Source: Sorghum bicolor (Eukaryota; Streptophyta; Magnoliopsida; Poales; Poaceae). Taken from it: a stretch of DNA of 64,000 nt. The DNA lies in contig NC_012870.2 in assembly GCF_000003195.3 (NCBI RefSeq), positions 50,162,396 to 50,226,395 of the forward strand, given 5' to 3'. The position numbers were made by a program, and so were the translations under genes. Of the stretch, positions 42,927-53,092 are shown in pieces. The notes under the pieces are model-generated. The model searched no databases, was not told the origin of the DNA, and saw only the letters and a list, made by a program, of their open reading frames with translations. Numbering within the stretch: position 1 is the first letter of the stretch; each line of letters opens with the position of its first letter.

Positions 42927-44362
42927 TGAAAGCCCTAGTTTGGTTTTGGATAATTGATGAAACCCTAGTACTAACCTCTATGCTAAGTGTGTGTAGACTT
43001 AATGAGGTTGGTACATGCCAAGTGAAGGAGCAAGAGATGATCATGGTGATAATGGTGATGACCACAAGGTGATCAAGTGCTCAACTTGGAAAAGAAGAAA
43101 GAGAAAAACAAAACCCTATGGAGATCAAGGCAAAGGTATTGCTTAGGGTTTTGGTTTTGGTGATCAAGACACCATAGAGGGTGTGATCACATTTAGGATA
43201 GATAGCCGTACTATAAAGAGGGGAATTCTTTGGCTAAGCGGTTATCAAGTGCCACTAGGTGTCATTGTTCATGTGCATGCATTTAGAACCTAGTGAGCTA
43301 ACCTAACTCCTTCGAAGAAAATGATTGTGAAAATGCTAACACACGTGCACTTGTTGGTTTACACTTGTGGTGTTGGCACACTTTGAGAAGGAGGTGGAGT
43401 TTGAAGGGTAGAGAGAGGATGGGTTCTATTGCGCCGGTGGAAAATATTGGAGAAGTCGCGGGAGTGTTTCTCGCTGAGGAACACTCACCGGACGCTGGCT
43501 CAGAGGCACCGGACGCTGTGTCTGAGCGTCCGGTGTGCAGGCTGCCTGACTCGGTTAGGGTTAGGCACCGGACGATAGGCACCGGACGCTGGCTTGAGCG
43601 TCCGGTGGTTAGCGTCCGGTGTGCGGGCGTTTTGCGACCCTCTCTGCGCATGGGTCCTGTGAGCACCGGACGCTGAGGGTGCGTCCGGTGGCTTGCGTCC
43701 GGTGACCCTGCGAGTTTGCGGAAGCTCTCTGCGCATGAGTCCGGTGTGCACCGGACGCGTCCGGTGCCAACCTGCTCAGCGTCCGGTGCTCTGCAGGTTA
43801 CCGTTAGACTCTGACACGCGGCTGACGTTGGAGCACCGGACGCTGGTGTTGAGCGTCCGGTGCCCCTTTAAGAGCGTCCGGTGCCCCTTTAAGAGCGTCC
43901 GGTGACCCCGTTTTTCGCCCAGTGAAAGAGCCAACGGCTCTATTTGCTTGAGGGGGTATAAATACGTAGCGTGCCGGCAAGCACGTGAACCTCGGGAGAA
44001 AAATCTTGTGTCCCATTGTGTTTGTTGATTGGATTTCTCCCCGTGATTGGACTTCATAATATTGTGATTGGTTCATCCCCTCTACTCGGTGGTATAAAGT
44101 TCAAACACTCTTTCTTTCAAACTAGAGTAGCTTACTTCTTGTATAGAAACTCTAGGTAGCTCTCTAGTGTAAGTAGAGACTTAGCTCTTGTGTGCATAGT
44201 GATCATAGCAACTAGAATTGTTGGGTAGGTGGCTTGCAAACACCCCTTTAGAGCTAGAGCAAAAAGCTTCGCTTTGTTATTTACTAACCTCTTGCTCTAG
44301 TGTTTTTGTAGAATTTTTAAATAGGCTATTCACCGCCCCTCTAGCCATATTAGGACCTTTCA
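42927..44362 (+). repeat. Element E 5' LTR
   Basis: 1,436 bp, TGAAAGCCC to ACCTTTCA. TATAAATA at 43957-43964 follows a cluster of GCGTCCGGTG motifs. Compared with the solo LTR at 37176 the ~450 bp after ATACGT are missing. Confidence 0.93.
43485..43914 (+). repeat. Cluster of the 10-mer CACCGGACGC / GCGTCCGGTG in the U3 of E
   Basis: About 17 copies in both orientations within 430 bp, some abutting as a palindrome (CACCGGACGCGTCCGGTG near 43749). The block is repeated in the 3' LTR at 51408-51805. Short frames here are composition shadows. It is just upstream of the TATA box. Confidence 0.95.
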
Positions 44363-44364
44363 AG

Positions 44365-44382
44365 TGGTATCAGAGCCGTGGT
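44365..44382 (+). other. Element E primer-binding site (initiator tRNA-Met)
   Basis: TGGTATCAGAGCCGTGGT starts two bases after the LTR; the first 12 bases equal the complement of the initiator tRNA-Met 3' end. Confidence 0.9.
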
Positions 44383-44421
44383 CACCGTTTGTGAAGGCTT
44401 AACAACCTCGGTGCTCAAATT

Positions 44422-46506
44422 ATGGCTCAAATAGTGTTCAACCATGTTGGGGGCAAACCACCGTTCTTTGATGGCACAAGCTCTTTTGACTATTGGAAGA
44501 GAAAAATGAAGATGTATCTTGGTTCAATCAATGATAGAGTATGGGAAGTCACGGAGAATGATTTTGTGATCCTTGACCCCGCTAACCCCACCGACAATGA
44601 AAGAGCAAACAAGCAATGCAATACAATGGCTCTCAACACAATCTATAACGGCATTGATTCAAAGGTATTTGAACAAGTCAAAGATCTTGAGAAAGCAAGT
44701 GAAGTGTGGACAAAATTAGAAGAAACATATGAGGGCACTACAACGGTAAAAAGTGCCAAATTGTATATGCTCAAGGACAAGCTATCCAACTTCAAGATGA
44801 AGGATGATGAGTCCATACCGGAGATGTTCTATAGGCTCCAAGTCATCATCAATGATCTCAAGGGCCTAGGTGAGAAAGTGAAGGATGAGGACTTTATTCA
44901 CAAGTTCTTGATGTGCTTGCCCAAGAGGTTCAAGACATTGAGAACAATCATCTTTAGAGGTGGATTGACGGGTGTATCTCCCAATGAGGTACTTGGAGAT
45001 GTCATGACCGAAGATCAATACAATGACAATGATGATGATGAGGTCATTAAGAAGGATGATGATGACAAGAAGAAGAAGAGTGTAGCATTCAAAGCTAGCT
45101 CTTCATCCAAGAGCAAGAACAAGAGCAAGGCCAAGAAAGAAGAATCAAGTGATGAGGAGTGCTCCAATGATGATAGTGATGATGAAGCACTAGCACTCTT
45201 TGTCCGCAAGTTTGGCAAGATGATGAAGAAAAAGGGCTATCACACAAGAAAGAGAAGAGATCACTTCAAGAACAAGGAGCATGTAAGGCTATGCTACAAG
45301 TGTAAAAGCCCCGATCATATTGTGGCGGATTGTCCTTACAATAGTGACAATGATGAGCATGACAAGAAAAACAAGAAAGAGAAGAAAGAAAAGAAGGAGA
45401 AGAAGATGGTTTTCAAAAAGAAGACGAAGGGTGGATCCTATGTTGTGACATGGGATAGTGATGCCTCTTCGGATGATGATTCAAGTGATGATGACAAGTC
45501 ATCCAAGAAGAAGGCGCTTGCAAGCATTGCTATCAACAACAAGCCATCACTCTTCGAAACTCCTTCATGCTTCATGGCCAAGGGCCACAAGGTACAATAT
45601 GATGAGAGTGAAAGTGAAAGTGAACATGAACATGATAGTGATAGTGATGATGAAAATGAATTCACTAATGAACAACTCATGGACATGTTAGAACAAGCCG
45701 ATTCACTTATTCAATCTAAAAACAAGAAGTGCAAAGAATTGGCCAAGAAGTTAAAAGCTCTTGAGCAATCCTTTGATGAGCTCAATGCTAATCATGAGAG
45801 GCTAGTGGAAGCCCATGAGAAGCTTGGCAAGGCTCACACCAAGCTTGAGAAAGCTCACTCCTTGTTGTTAGAAGAGAACAAGGAAAAGGTTGTTGTATCA
45901 TGTGATGTGGGCACAACATGTGACTTAATTAAAGAATCACCCAACCCACATATTATTGTGGCCACTAACTCTTCTTGTAGGTCTTCATCCACCACCACCA
46001 ACTCTACCTCCATTTCTAGTGTTAGTGTCACTCGTGACACCTCACTAAAGGTTGAGAATGAGACTCTCAAGAGAGAGGTGGATGAGCTCACTCACGCCCT
46101 AGGCAAGGCCTATGGTGGTGAGGCCCGCTTGCTAAAGTGCTTGGGTAGCCAAAGGTTTTCTCTCAATAAAGAGGGATTAGGCTATACCCCCAAGAAGGGC
46201 AAGAAAGCCTTTGCAACTCACAAGCCTAGCTTTGTGAAGAGCAATGGTCGGTATTGCAACAAATGCAAGCAAGTTGGGCACCTAGAGCTTAATTGTAATA
46301 AAATGAACAAGAACAAGAAAATTGCTAATGTACCTTACATTCCTTTTGATTCTTGTTATGTGCTTACCAAGGGTGAGAAGGGTGTGCATGCTAAGTTTGT
46401 TGGTACACCAATTATGGGTCCAAAGAAGAAGGCCATTTGGGTACCAAAAAGCTTAGTCACTAACCTCCAAGGACCCAAACAAGTATGGGTACCTAAGAAA
46501 CATTGA
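44422..46506 (+). CDS. Element E Gag
   Basis: A 694-residue frame from ATG at 44422, 40 bases after the primer site. The copia-type gag domain spans ~15-200 (FFDGTSSFDYWKRKMKMYL, EVWTKLEETYEGTTTVKSAK, DEDFIHKFLMCLPKRFKTLR). Acidic and lysine-rich low-complexity stretches follow, with zinc knuckle 1, CYKCKSPDHIVADC, at residues 291-304, a long heptad-like helix at ~430-500 (KELAKKLKALEQSFDELNAN, then EKLGKAHTKLEKAH), and zinc knuckle 2, CNKCKQVGHLELNC, at 612-625. The large size and two knuckles fit SIRE/Maximus Gags. It ends with TGA at 46504-46506, in the same frame as the protease that follows. Confidence 0.92.
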   Translation: MAQIVFNHVGGKPPFFDGTSSFDYWKRKMKMYLGSINDRVWEVTENDFVILDPANPTDNERANKQCNTMALNTIYNGIDSKVFEQVKDLEKASEVWTKLEETYEGTTTVKSAKLYMLKDKLSNFKMKDDESIPEMFYRLQVIINDLKGLGEKVKDEDFIHKFLMCLPKRFKTLRTIIFRGGLTGVSPNEVLGDVMTEDQYNDNDDDEVIKKDDDDKKKKSVAFKASSSSKSKNKSKAKKEESSDEECSNDDSDDEALALFVRKFGKMMKKKGYHTRKRRDHFKNKEHVRLCYKCKSPDHIVADCPYNSDNDEHDKKNKKEKKEKKEKKMVFKKKTKGGSYVVTWDSDASSDDDSSDDDKSSKKKALASIAINNKPSLFETPSCFMAKGHKVQYDESESESEHEHDSDSDDENEFTNEQLMDMLEQADSLIQSKNKKCKELAKKLKALEQSFDELNANHERLVEAHEKLGKAHTKLEKAHSLLLEENKEKVVVSCDVGTTCDLIKESPNPHIIVATNSSCRSSSTTTNSTSISSVSVTRDTSLKVENETLKREVDELTHALGKAYGGEARLLKCLGSQRFSLNKEGLGYTPKKGKKAFATHKPSFVKSNGRYCNKCKQVGHLELNCNKMNKNKKIANVPYIPFDSCYVLTKGEKGVHAKFVGTPIMGPKKKAIWVPKSLVTNLQGPKQVWVPKKH

Positions 46507-46518
46507 TTTGTTTTGTAG

Positions 46519-49500
46519 ATAAACTATAAAGCCGGAGGAAGGCATTGGGTGCTTGATAGTGGGTGCACACAACACATGACCGGTGATTCAAGAATGTTCA
46601 ATTCAATCAAATCAAATGATGACAATGGTGTTGATAGTATCACATTTGGTGATAATGGCAAAGGGAAGGTCAAAGGGCTTGGTAAAATTGCTATATCCAA
46701 TGATTTGAGCATTTCCAATGTGCTATTAGTAGAGAGCTTGAACTTCAATTTGCTATCCGTAGCTCAACTTTGTGATCTTGGTTTCAAATGCATATTTGGA
46801 GTTGATGATGTAGAGATCATAAGTGTAGATGGCTCAAACTTGATATTCAAAGGCTTTAGATATGAGAATCTATACTTGGTTGATTTCAATGCTAGTGAAG
46901 CTCAATTGTCAACATGCTTGCTCACTAAATCTAGCATGGGTTGGTTATGGCATAGAAGGCTTGGTCATGTTGGAATGAAACAATTGAACAAGTTAGTCAA
47001 ACATGATCTTGTTAGAGGCTTGAAAGATGTCACATTTGAGAAAGACAAGCTTTGTAGTGCATGTCAAGCCGGAAAGCAAGTTGGCAACACTCATCCAAAG
47101 AAGAGCATCATGAGTACATGCAAGGCATTTGAGTTGTTGCACATGGACTTATTTGGACCAACCACATACACAAGCATTGGTGGAAACAAATATGGATTTG
47201 TGATAGTGGATGATTTCACTAGATACACATGGGTATTCTTTCTTAGTGACAAGAGCGATGCTTTTGCAACTTTCAAATCATTTGTTAAGAGAATACACAA
47301 TGAGTTTGAAACAACCATCAAGAAAGTGAGAAGTGACAATGGAAGTGAATTCAAGAATACAAGAGTTGATGAGCTTTGTGATGAATTTGGCATTAAGCAT
47401 CAATTCTCGGCCAAGTACACTCCACAATCAAATGGCCTTGTTGAGAGGAAGAATAGAACCTTGATTGACATGGCAAGATCAATGTTGAGTGAGTACAATG
47501 TGAGTCATTCTTTTTGGGCCGAAGCAATCAACACGGCTTGCTACTATAGCAACCGACTCTATTGTCACCCAATGATGGAGAAGACACCATATGAGCTCTT
47601 AAATGGAAGAAAGCCCAACATTGCATACTTTCGGGTTTTTGGTTGCAAATGCTACATATTGAAGAAAGGCACTAGATTGAGTAAATTTGAAAAGAAATGT
47701 GATGAAGGCTTCTTGCTTGGTTACTCCACTACTAGCAAAGCTTATAGAGTTTGGAATTTGGCTAGTGGTACTCTTGAAGAAGTGCATGATGTTGAGTTTG
47801 ATGAAACCAATGGCTCTCAAGAGGAAGATGAGAATCTAGATGATGTGAGAGGCACTCAATTGGCCGATGCAATGAAGAATATGGACATTGGTGATTTAAG
47901 GCCTAGAGAAGTGATTAATGTTGAAGATGACAAAGATCAAGTGCTTCCTACCTCTAATGTGCAAGCTAGTGGTTCTCATGAGCAAAATCAAGCTAGTACA
48001 AGTGGTACTCAAGTACAAGATCAACAAGCTAGTACATCATCTCATGATCAACCAAGTGCAAGCAATCAAGTGCAAATACTCCAACCAATAAATATTGCAA
48101 GAGATCATCCATTGGATCATATCATAGGTGACATTCAAAGAGGAGTGCAAACTAGATCAAGATTAGCATCATTTTGTGAGCATTTCTCCTTTGTGTCTCA
48201 CATTGAGCCAAAGAAGATTGATGAAGCATTGAGAGATGTTGATTGGGTTAATGCTATGCATGAAGAGCTTAACAACTTCAAGAGAAATCAAGTATGGGAA
48301 TTAGTTGAGAGGCCTAGTGATCATAATATCATTGGCACTAGATGGGTCTTTCGCAACAAACAAGATCAAGATGGGATAGTTGTAAGAAACAAAGCAAGAT
48401 TGGTAGCACAAGGATATACTCAAGTTGAAGGTCTTGACTTTGGTGAAACATATGCCCCGGTTGCAAGATTGGAAGCAATTAGGATCTTGTTAGCCTATGG
48501 ATGTGAAGAGTGCATTTCTCAATGGCTATATCAATGAAGAAGTCTATGTTGAGCAACCTCCTGGTTTTGAAGATGACAAGAAACCCAACCATGTTTACAA
48601 GCTAAGAAAGGCATTGTATGGTTTGAAGCAAGCACCTAGAGCATGGTATGAGAGATTGAGAGATTTCTTAGTCTCTAAAGGTTTCAAGATGGGCAAGGTT
48701 GACACCACTCTCTTCACCAAGAAGATTGGCAAGGACTTGTTTGTGTTGCAAATATATGTTGATGATATCATATTTGGATCAACCAATCAAGAATTTTGTG
48801 AGGAGTTTGGCAATATGATGGCTAATGAGTTTGAGATGTCAATGATTGGAGAGCTTAGCTACTTCCTTGGTCTTCAAATCAAGCAATTGAAGAATGGCAC
48901 ATTTGTGAGTCAAGGCAAGTACATAAAAGACATGCTCAAGAAGTTTGGTATGGATGATGCAAAATCAATTAGCACTCCAATGGGAACAAATGGAAGCCTA
49001 GATAGTGACACAAGTGGAAATATGGTGGATCAAAAGTTGTATCGGTCTATGATTGGAAGCCTACTCTATGTGACTGCATCAAGACCGGATGTCATGTTTA
49101 GTGTATGTATGTGTGCAAGATTCCAAGCCTCACCAAGAGAAAGTCATTTGAAAGCAACAAAGAGAATATTGAGGTACTTGAAGCATACACAAAATGTTGG
49201 TTTGTGGTATCCCAAAGGTGCAAAGTTTGAACTTGTTGGATATTCCGATTCGGACTATGCGGGATGCAAAGTTGAAAGAAGAAGCACATCGGGTACATGT
49301 CAACTTTTGGGAAGATCACTTGTCTCATGGTCATCCAAGAAGCAAAATAGTGTTGCACTATCAACCGCCGAAGCGGAGTACATTGCGGCCGGTAGTTGTT
49401 GTGCACAAATCCTATGGATGAAGGCAACATTGAAGGACTTTGGAATCAATTTCAAAGAAGTGCCATTGCTATGTGACAATGAAAGTGCCGTGAAGCTCAC

Positions 49501-49707
49501 CAACAATCCGGTTCAACACTCAAGAAAAAAGCATATAGATGTCCGCCATCATTTCATAAGAGATCACCAACAAAAGGGGACATTTGCATTGAGAGTATAG
49601 GCACCGATGATCAACTTGCCGATATATTCACCAAGCCACTTGATGAGAAGAGGTTTTGCAAGCTAAGGAATGAATTGAACATACTTGACTTCTCAAATAT
49701 GTGTTGA
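46519..49707 (+). pseudogene. Element E Pol (protease, integrase, reverse transcriptase, RNase H), frameshifted
   Basis: Same frame as gag after TGA (46504) and TAG (46516). Protease [14 protein letters not shown] (~46546). Integrase HHCC ([17 protein letters not shown]) and core ([32 protein letters not shown]). RT starts [20 protein letters not shown] and [21 protein letters not shown] deletion of a few tens of bases at ~48500 removes the piece before [20 protein letters not shown] and shifts frame. RT continues with ALYGLKQAPRAWYERL and the catalytic YVDDIIFGS. RNase H: GYSDSDYAGC, ALSTAEAEYIA, LLCDNESAVKL. One base is missing from a G run at 49576-49579; the true C-terminus (TDDQLADIFTKPLDEKRF) follows in another frame to TGA at 49705-49707. 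Confidence 0.93.
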
Positions 49708-50818
49708 TGCACCCCCACTATATGACATGCCTCTCCTTCGAGCAAAGCAAGGTAAAATTGTTTGACATGTCATTCATCCTATGCTAAGGACTTGTTTAGT
49801 GCATTTAGTCATTCCTTACATGTCTTAGGCTCATTCATGAAAATCAAATGAATTTGATGCTTATTTGGTACCACTATTGCTTTTTTGCTTGACTTGATCT
49901 AGTGGTAGCATATGACTTGTTTGTGGGCTTGCAATCCTAGTGTTTGATCTAGAATATGAGCTATAAGTGTTTAACTCAACATGGTACAAGATAACCCTCA
50001 TTTGGAGGCGTGAAGAAGCTTGTCCTTGGATCAAACCGAGTTAAATATCTTAGGCAAGTAATCTAGATTGGACCATTTTGGTAAAATGATCTCACTTCAC
50101 ATGGTTTCACACTAACCTATCTAAAATTTGAGCTCACCTTTTGTGGTCATTGATGACAAAGGGGGAGAAAATTTCCCAAAGATTTAAGATAGGGGAGTAA
50201 CATGATAAAAGAAGAGGATCAATTAAAATTTTGAAGCACACAAGTAGGGGGAGCAAGCTCATAAACTTGTATGTTGCACTTGAATGCGCATCACATATGT
50301 ATGCTTGCATTTGCATTAGCTTTAGAAGCTTTCTTTCCAATGCCTTGCTTGTGTGGTGTATGCTAGTTGTAGGTTTGATTGATGAAATGAAGAACTAGCA
50401 TACATAGGTAGTGTAACTAGACTTTTAGTTATTTCACAAGTGGTACTAGAACCTTGTTTATAATGTTGATCTCATGGGGTATTCTAGTTTTGTGAATGTC
50501 TAGTTACTAATGGTGCTAAGGATGGTGTACTTTGGCAACTCCGATTGGTATCACGCTTCAAAGGTCCATTCTTTACACCTTAGCATCATTTGGTAGAAAT
50601 TGACTCCTATATTTCCTATTCAAGCATATGTGCAAGCTTTCAAATCCAAACTCTTAGCACATATATAGAGGGAGCAATTCCTACCAATTTGGGTTTATGA
50701 AACTTGTCCATAACCTTTGCACATGGTAAAATGCTTGGGCAAGCAACATGAATCCAAGAAAATTTTATTGAAAATCTTTGTAAAAAGGGTTTTCATCAAT
50801 TACCAAAAAGGGGGAGAT
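49708..50818 (+). other. Element E region between pol and the 3' LTR, with polypurine tract
   Basis: Non-coding. SIRE elements often carry an envelope-like frame here; none is present in this copy. GGGGGAG words occur at ~50161 and ~50247, and AAAAAGGGGGAGAT directly precedes the 3' LTR (50805-50818) as the polypurine tract. Confidence 0.75.
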
Positions 50819-52263
50819 TGAAAGCCCTAGTTTGGTTTTGGATAATTGATGAAACCCTAGTACTAACCTCTATGCTAAGTGTGTGTAGACTTAATGAGGT
50901 TGGTACATGCCAAGTGAAGGAGCAAGAGATGATCATGGTGATAATGGTGATGACCACAAGGTGATCAAGTGCTCAACTTGGAAAAGAAGAAAGAGAAAAA
51001 CAAAACCCTATGGAGATCAAGGCAAAGGTATTGCTTAGGGTTTTGGTTTTGGTGATCAAGACACCATAGAGGGTGTGATCACATTTAGGATAGATAGCCG
51101 TACTATAAAGAGGGGAATTCTTTGGCTAAGAGGTTATCAAGTGCCACTAGGTGTCATTGTTCATGTGCATGCATTTAGAACCTAGTGAGCTAACCTAACT
51201 CCTTCGAAGAAAATGATTGTGAAAATGCTAACACACGTGCACTTGTTGGTTTACACTTGTGGTGTTGGCACACTTTGAGAAGGAGGTGGAGTTTGAAGGG
51301 TAGAGAGAGGATGGGTTCCTCTCTCCGGAAAATGAAGTGCATATTTTCTATTGCGCCGATGGAAAATATTGGAGAAGTCGCGGGAGTGTTTCTCGCTGAG
51401 GAACACTCACCGGACGCTGGCTCAGAGGCACCGGACGCTGTGTCTTTGCGTCCGGTGTGCAGGCTGCCTGACTCGGTTAGGGTTAGGCACCGGACGATAG
51501 GCACCGGACGCTAGCTTGAGCGTCCGGTGGTTAGCGTCCGGTGTGCGGGCGTTTTGCGACCCTCTCTGCGCATGGGTCCGGTGAGCACCGGACGCTCAGG
51601 GTGCGTCCGGTGGCTTGCGTCCGGTGACCCTGCGAGTTTGCGGAAGCTCTCTACGCATGAGTCCGGTGTGCACCGGACGCGTCCGGTGCCAACCTGCTCA
51701 GCGTCCGGTGCTCTGCAGGTTACCGTTAGACTCTGACACGCGGCTGACGTTGGAGCACCGGACGCTGGTGTTGAGCGTCCGGTGCCCCTTTAAGAGCGTC
51801 CAGTGACCCCGTATTTCGCCCAGTGAAAGAGCCAACGGCTCTATTTGCTTGAGGGGGTATAAATACGTAGCGTGCCGGCAAGCACGTGAACCTCGGGAGA
51901 AAAATCTTGTGTCCCATTGTGTTTGTTGATTGGATTTCTCCCCGTGATTGGACTTCATAATATTGTGATTGGTTCATCCCCTCTACTCGGTGGTATAAAG
52001 TTCAAACACTCTTTCTTTCAAACTAGAGTAGCTTACTTCTTGTATAGAAACTTTAGGTAGCTCTCTAGTGTAAGTAGAGACTTAGCTCTTGTGTGCATAG
52101 TGATCATAGCAACTAGAATTGTTGGGTAGGTGGCTTGCAAACACCCCTTTAGAGCTAGAGCAAAAAGCTTCGCTTTGTTATTTACTAACCTCTTGCTCTA
52201 GTGTTTTTGTAGAATTTTTAAATAGGCTATTCACCCCCCCTCTAGCCATATTAGGACCTTTCA
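50819..52263 (+). repeat. Element E 3' LTR
   Basis: 1,445 bp, TGAAAGCCC to ACCTTTCA, TATAAATA at 51858-51865. It keeps the 30-bp segment near 51320 (CTCTCCGGAAAATGAAGTGC) lost from the 5' LTR. Flanked by GAGTG. Confidence 0.93.
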
Positions 52264-53092
52264 GAGTGGAGGAAGACTCTTCCCATCTCCAAGCTGAGCT
52301 ATGCTTGGCTACTCTTCCCGCTTACAAGTCTGAGCTGCTAGAGCGAAGCTAAGCTAGAGGCAGATAGGTTATGGAGCTAAGCTGGCTACCTAAGAGAGGG
52401 AGCTACTACACTAACACTTTCTCTAAACTCTATGCTATGCTTGAGCCTCTTCTTGTGTTCTATTCTTTTCTCCCTTCCTTGAAACAGTGGCCGAGAGGGT
52501 CCTTTTATAGGCCATGGAGTCTTCTGGTGGAAGGAGCTCACAGGGGAGTGAAGAGGAGTGGTGGGCGCCAAAATGGGGTGGCGGGCTCCACTCCCCCTGG
52601 TGGGCGCCAGGGATCTATGGCGGGCGCCACCCCTGGTTAACCTCCTTTGCTCCTGACGATCCAGATGATCTCCCAAGGTTGGTTTCAGGTAAGACACGTG
52701 TTGGAAAACCATAATCCATGTGACAACATGTTCTGGCCATTGGATCAAACCAACATGCCTTTGGATGCCTTAGATGGACTCCTAGATTTGTCACGCGGAT
52801 CGGTGACATGGCTAGCCATGTTAGGGGTGGCGCCCGCTAAGTGGGCCATGTGGCCGCCACTTGGGCATGGCACCTGCCACCCTGGTTGACCTATGTGATG
52901 CCAGGTATGGCGGGTTGCCTTCCAGGTGGGTCCTTTTTGCTCTTTTTCCTAATATTTCCTGCATACAAATAAATTTTTATATACATGTGGAACTAGTTAA
53001 GTAATAAGCCAAATATGCACATGTTCATGTTGATTTACCATGTTTTTGGATGAAATGTTGATGGTCAAAATAGGTGGTAAGGACCATCAACA

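Larger units (their letters stand above)
42927..52263 (+). mobile_element. Element E: young SIRE-like Ty1/copia retrotransposon, structurally complete
   Basis: 9,337 bp with a perfect 5-bp duplication GAGTG (42922-42926 and 52264-52268) in the LTR of element C. LTRs 42927-44362 and 50819-52263 differ by ~12 substitutions in ~1,410 bp (0.9 percent, ~0.3 million years) and by two indels: 30 bp missing in the 5' copy near 43420, and one 21-bp unit missing in the 3' copy near 51800. Long Gag with two zinc knuckles, tRNA-Met primer and pol order protease-integrase-RT-RNase H place it in Ty1/copia, SIRE/Maximus-like. It has at least two frameshifts and in-frame stops, so this copy is probably inactive. 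Confidence 0.93.
41930..53092 (-). repeat. Element C 3' LTR, interrupted by copia E
   Basis: Left part 41930-42926, right part 52264-53092. On the minus strand it begins TGTTGATGGTCC (53092), like element A's TGTTGACGGTCC, and ends AATTGCCAATA (mutated from CCAACA). U3 has GGTGGGCGCC/GGCGGGCGCC words (52559-52632), then TATAAAAG at 52509-52502. Confidence 0.85.

Noticed and set aside
43485..43914. CRISPR-like look of the GCGTCCGGTG repeats
   Set aside because: The repeats are only 10 bp, occur in both orientations with irregular spacing, and lie in the U3 of a plant retrotransposon LTR.
45015..46091. Serine-rich minus-strand frames opposite element E gag
   Set aside because: Mirror of acidic and lysine-rich codons of Gag.
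49708..50818. Possible envelope-like gene after pol of element E
   Set aside because: Looked for because SIRE relatives can carry one; no frame above ~70 codons and no transmembrane pattern.
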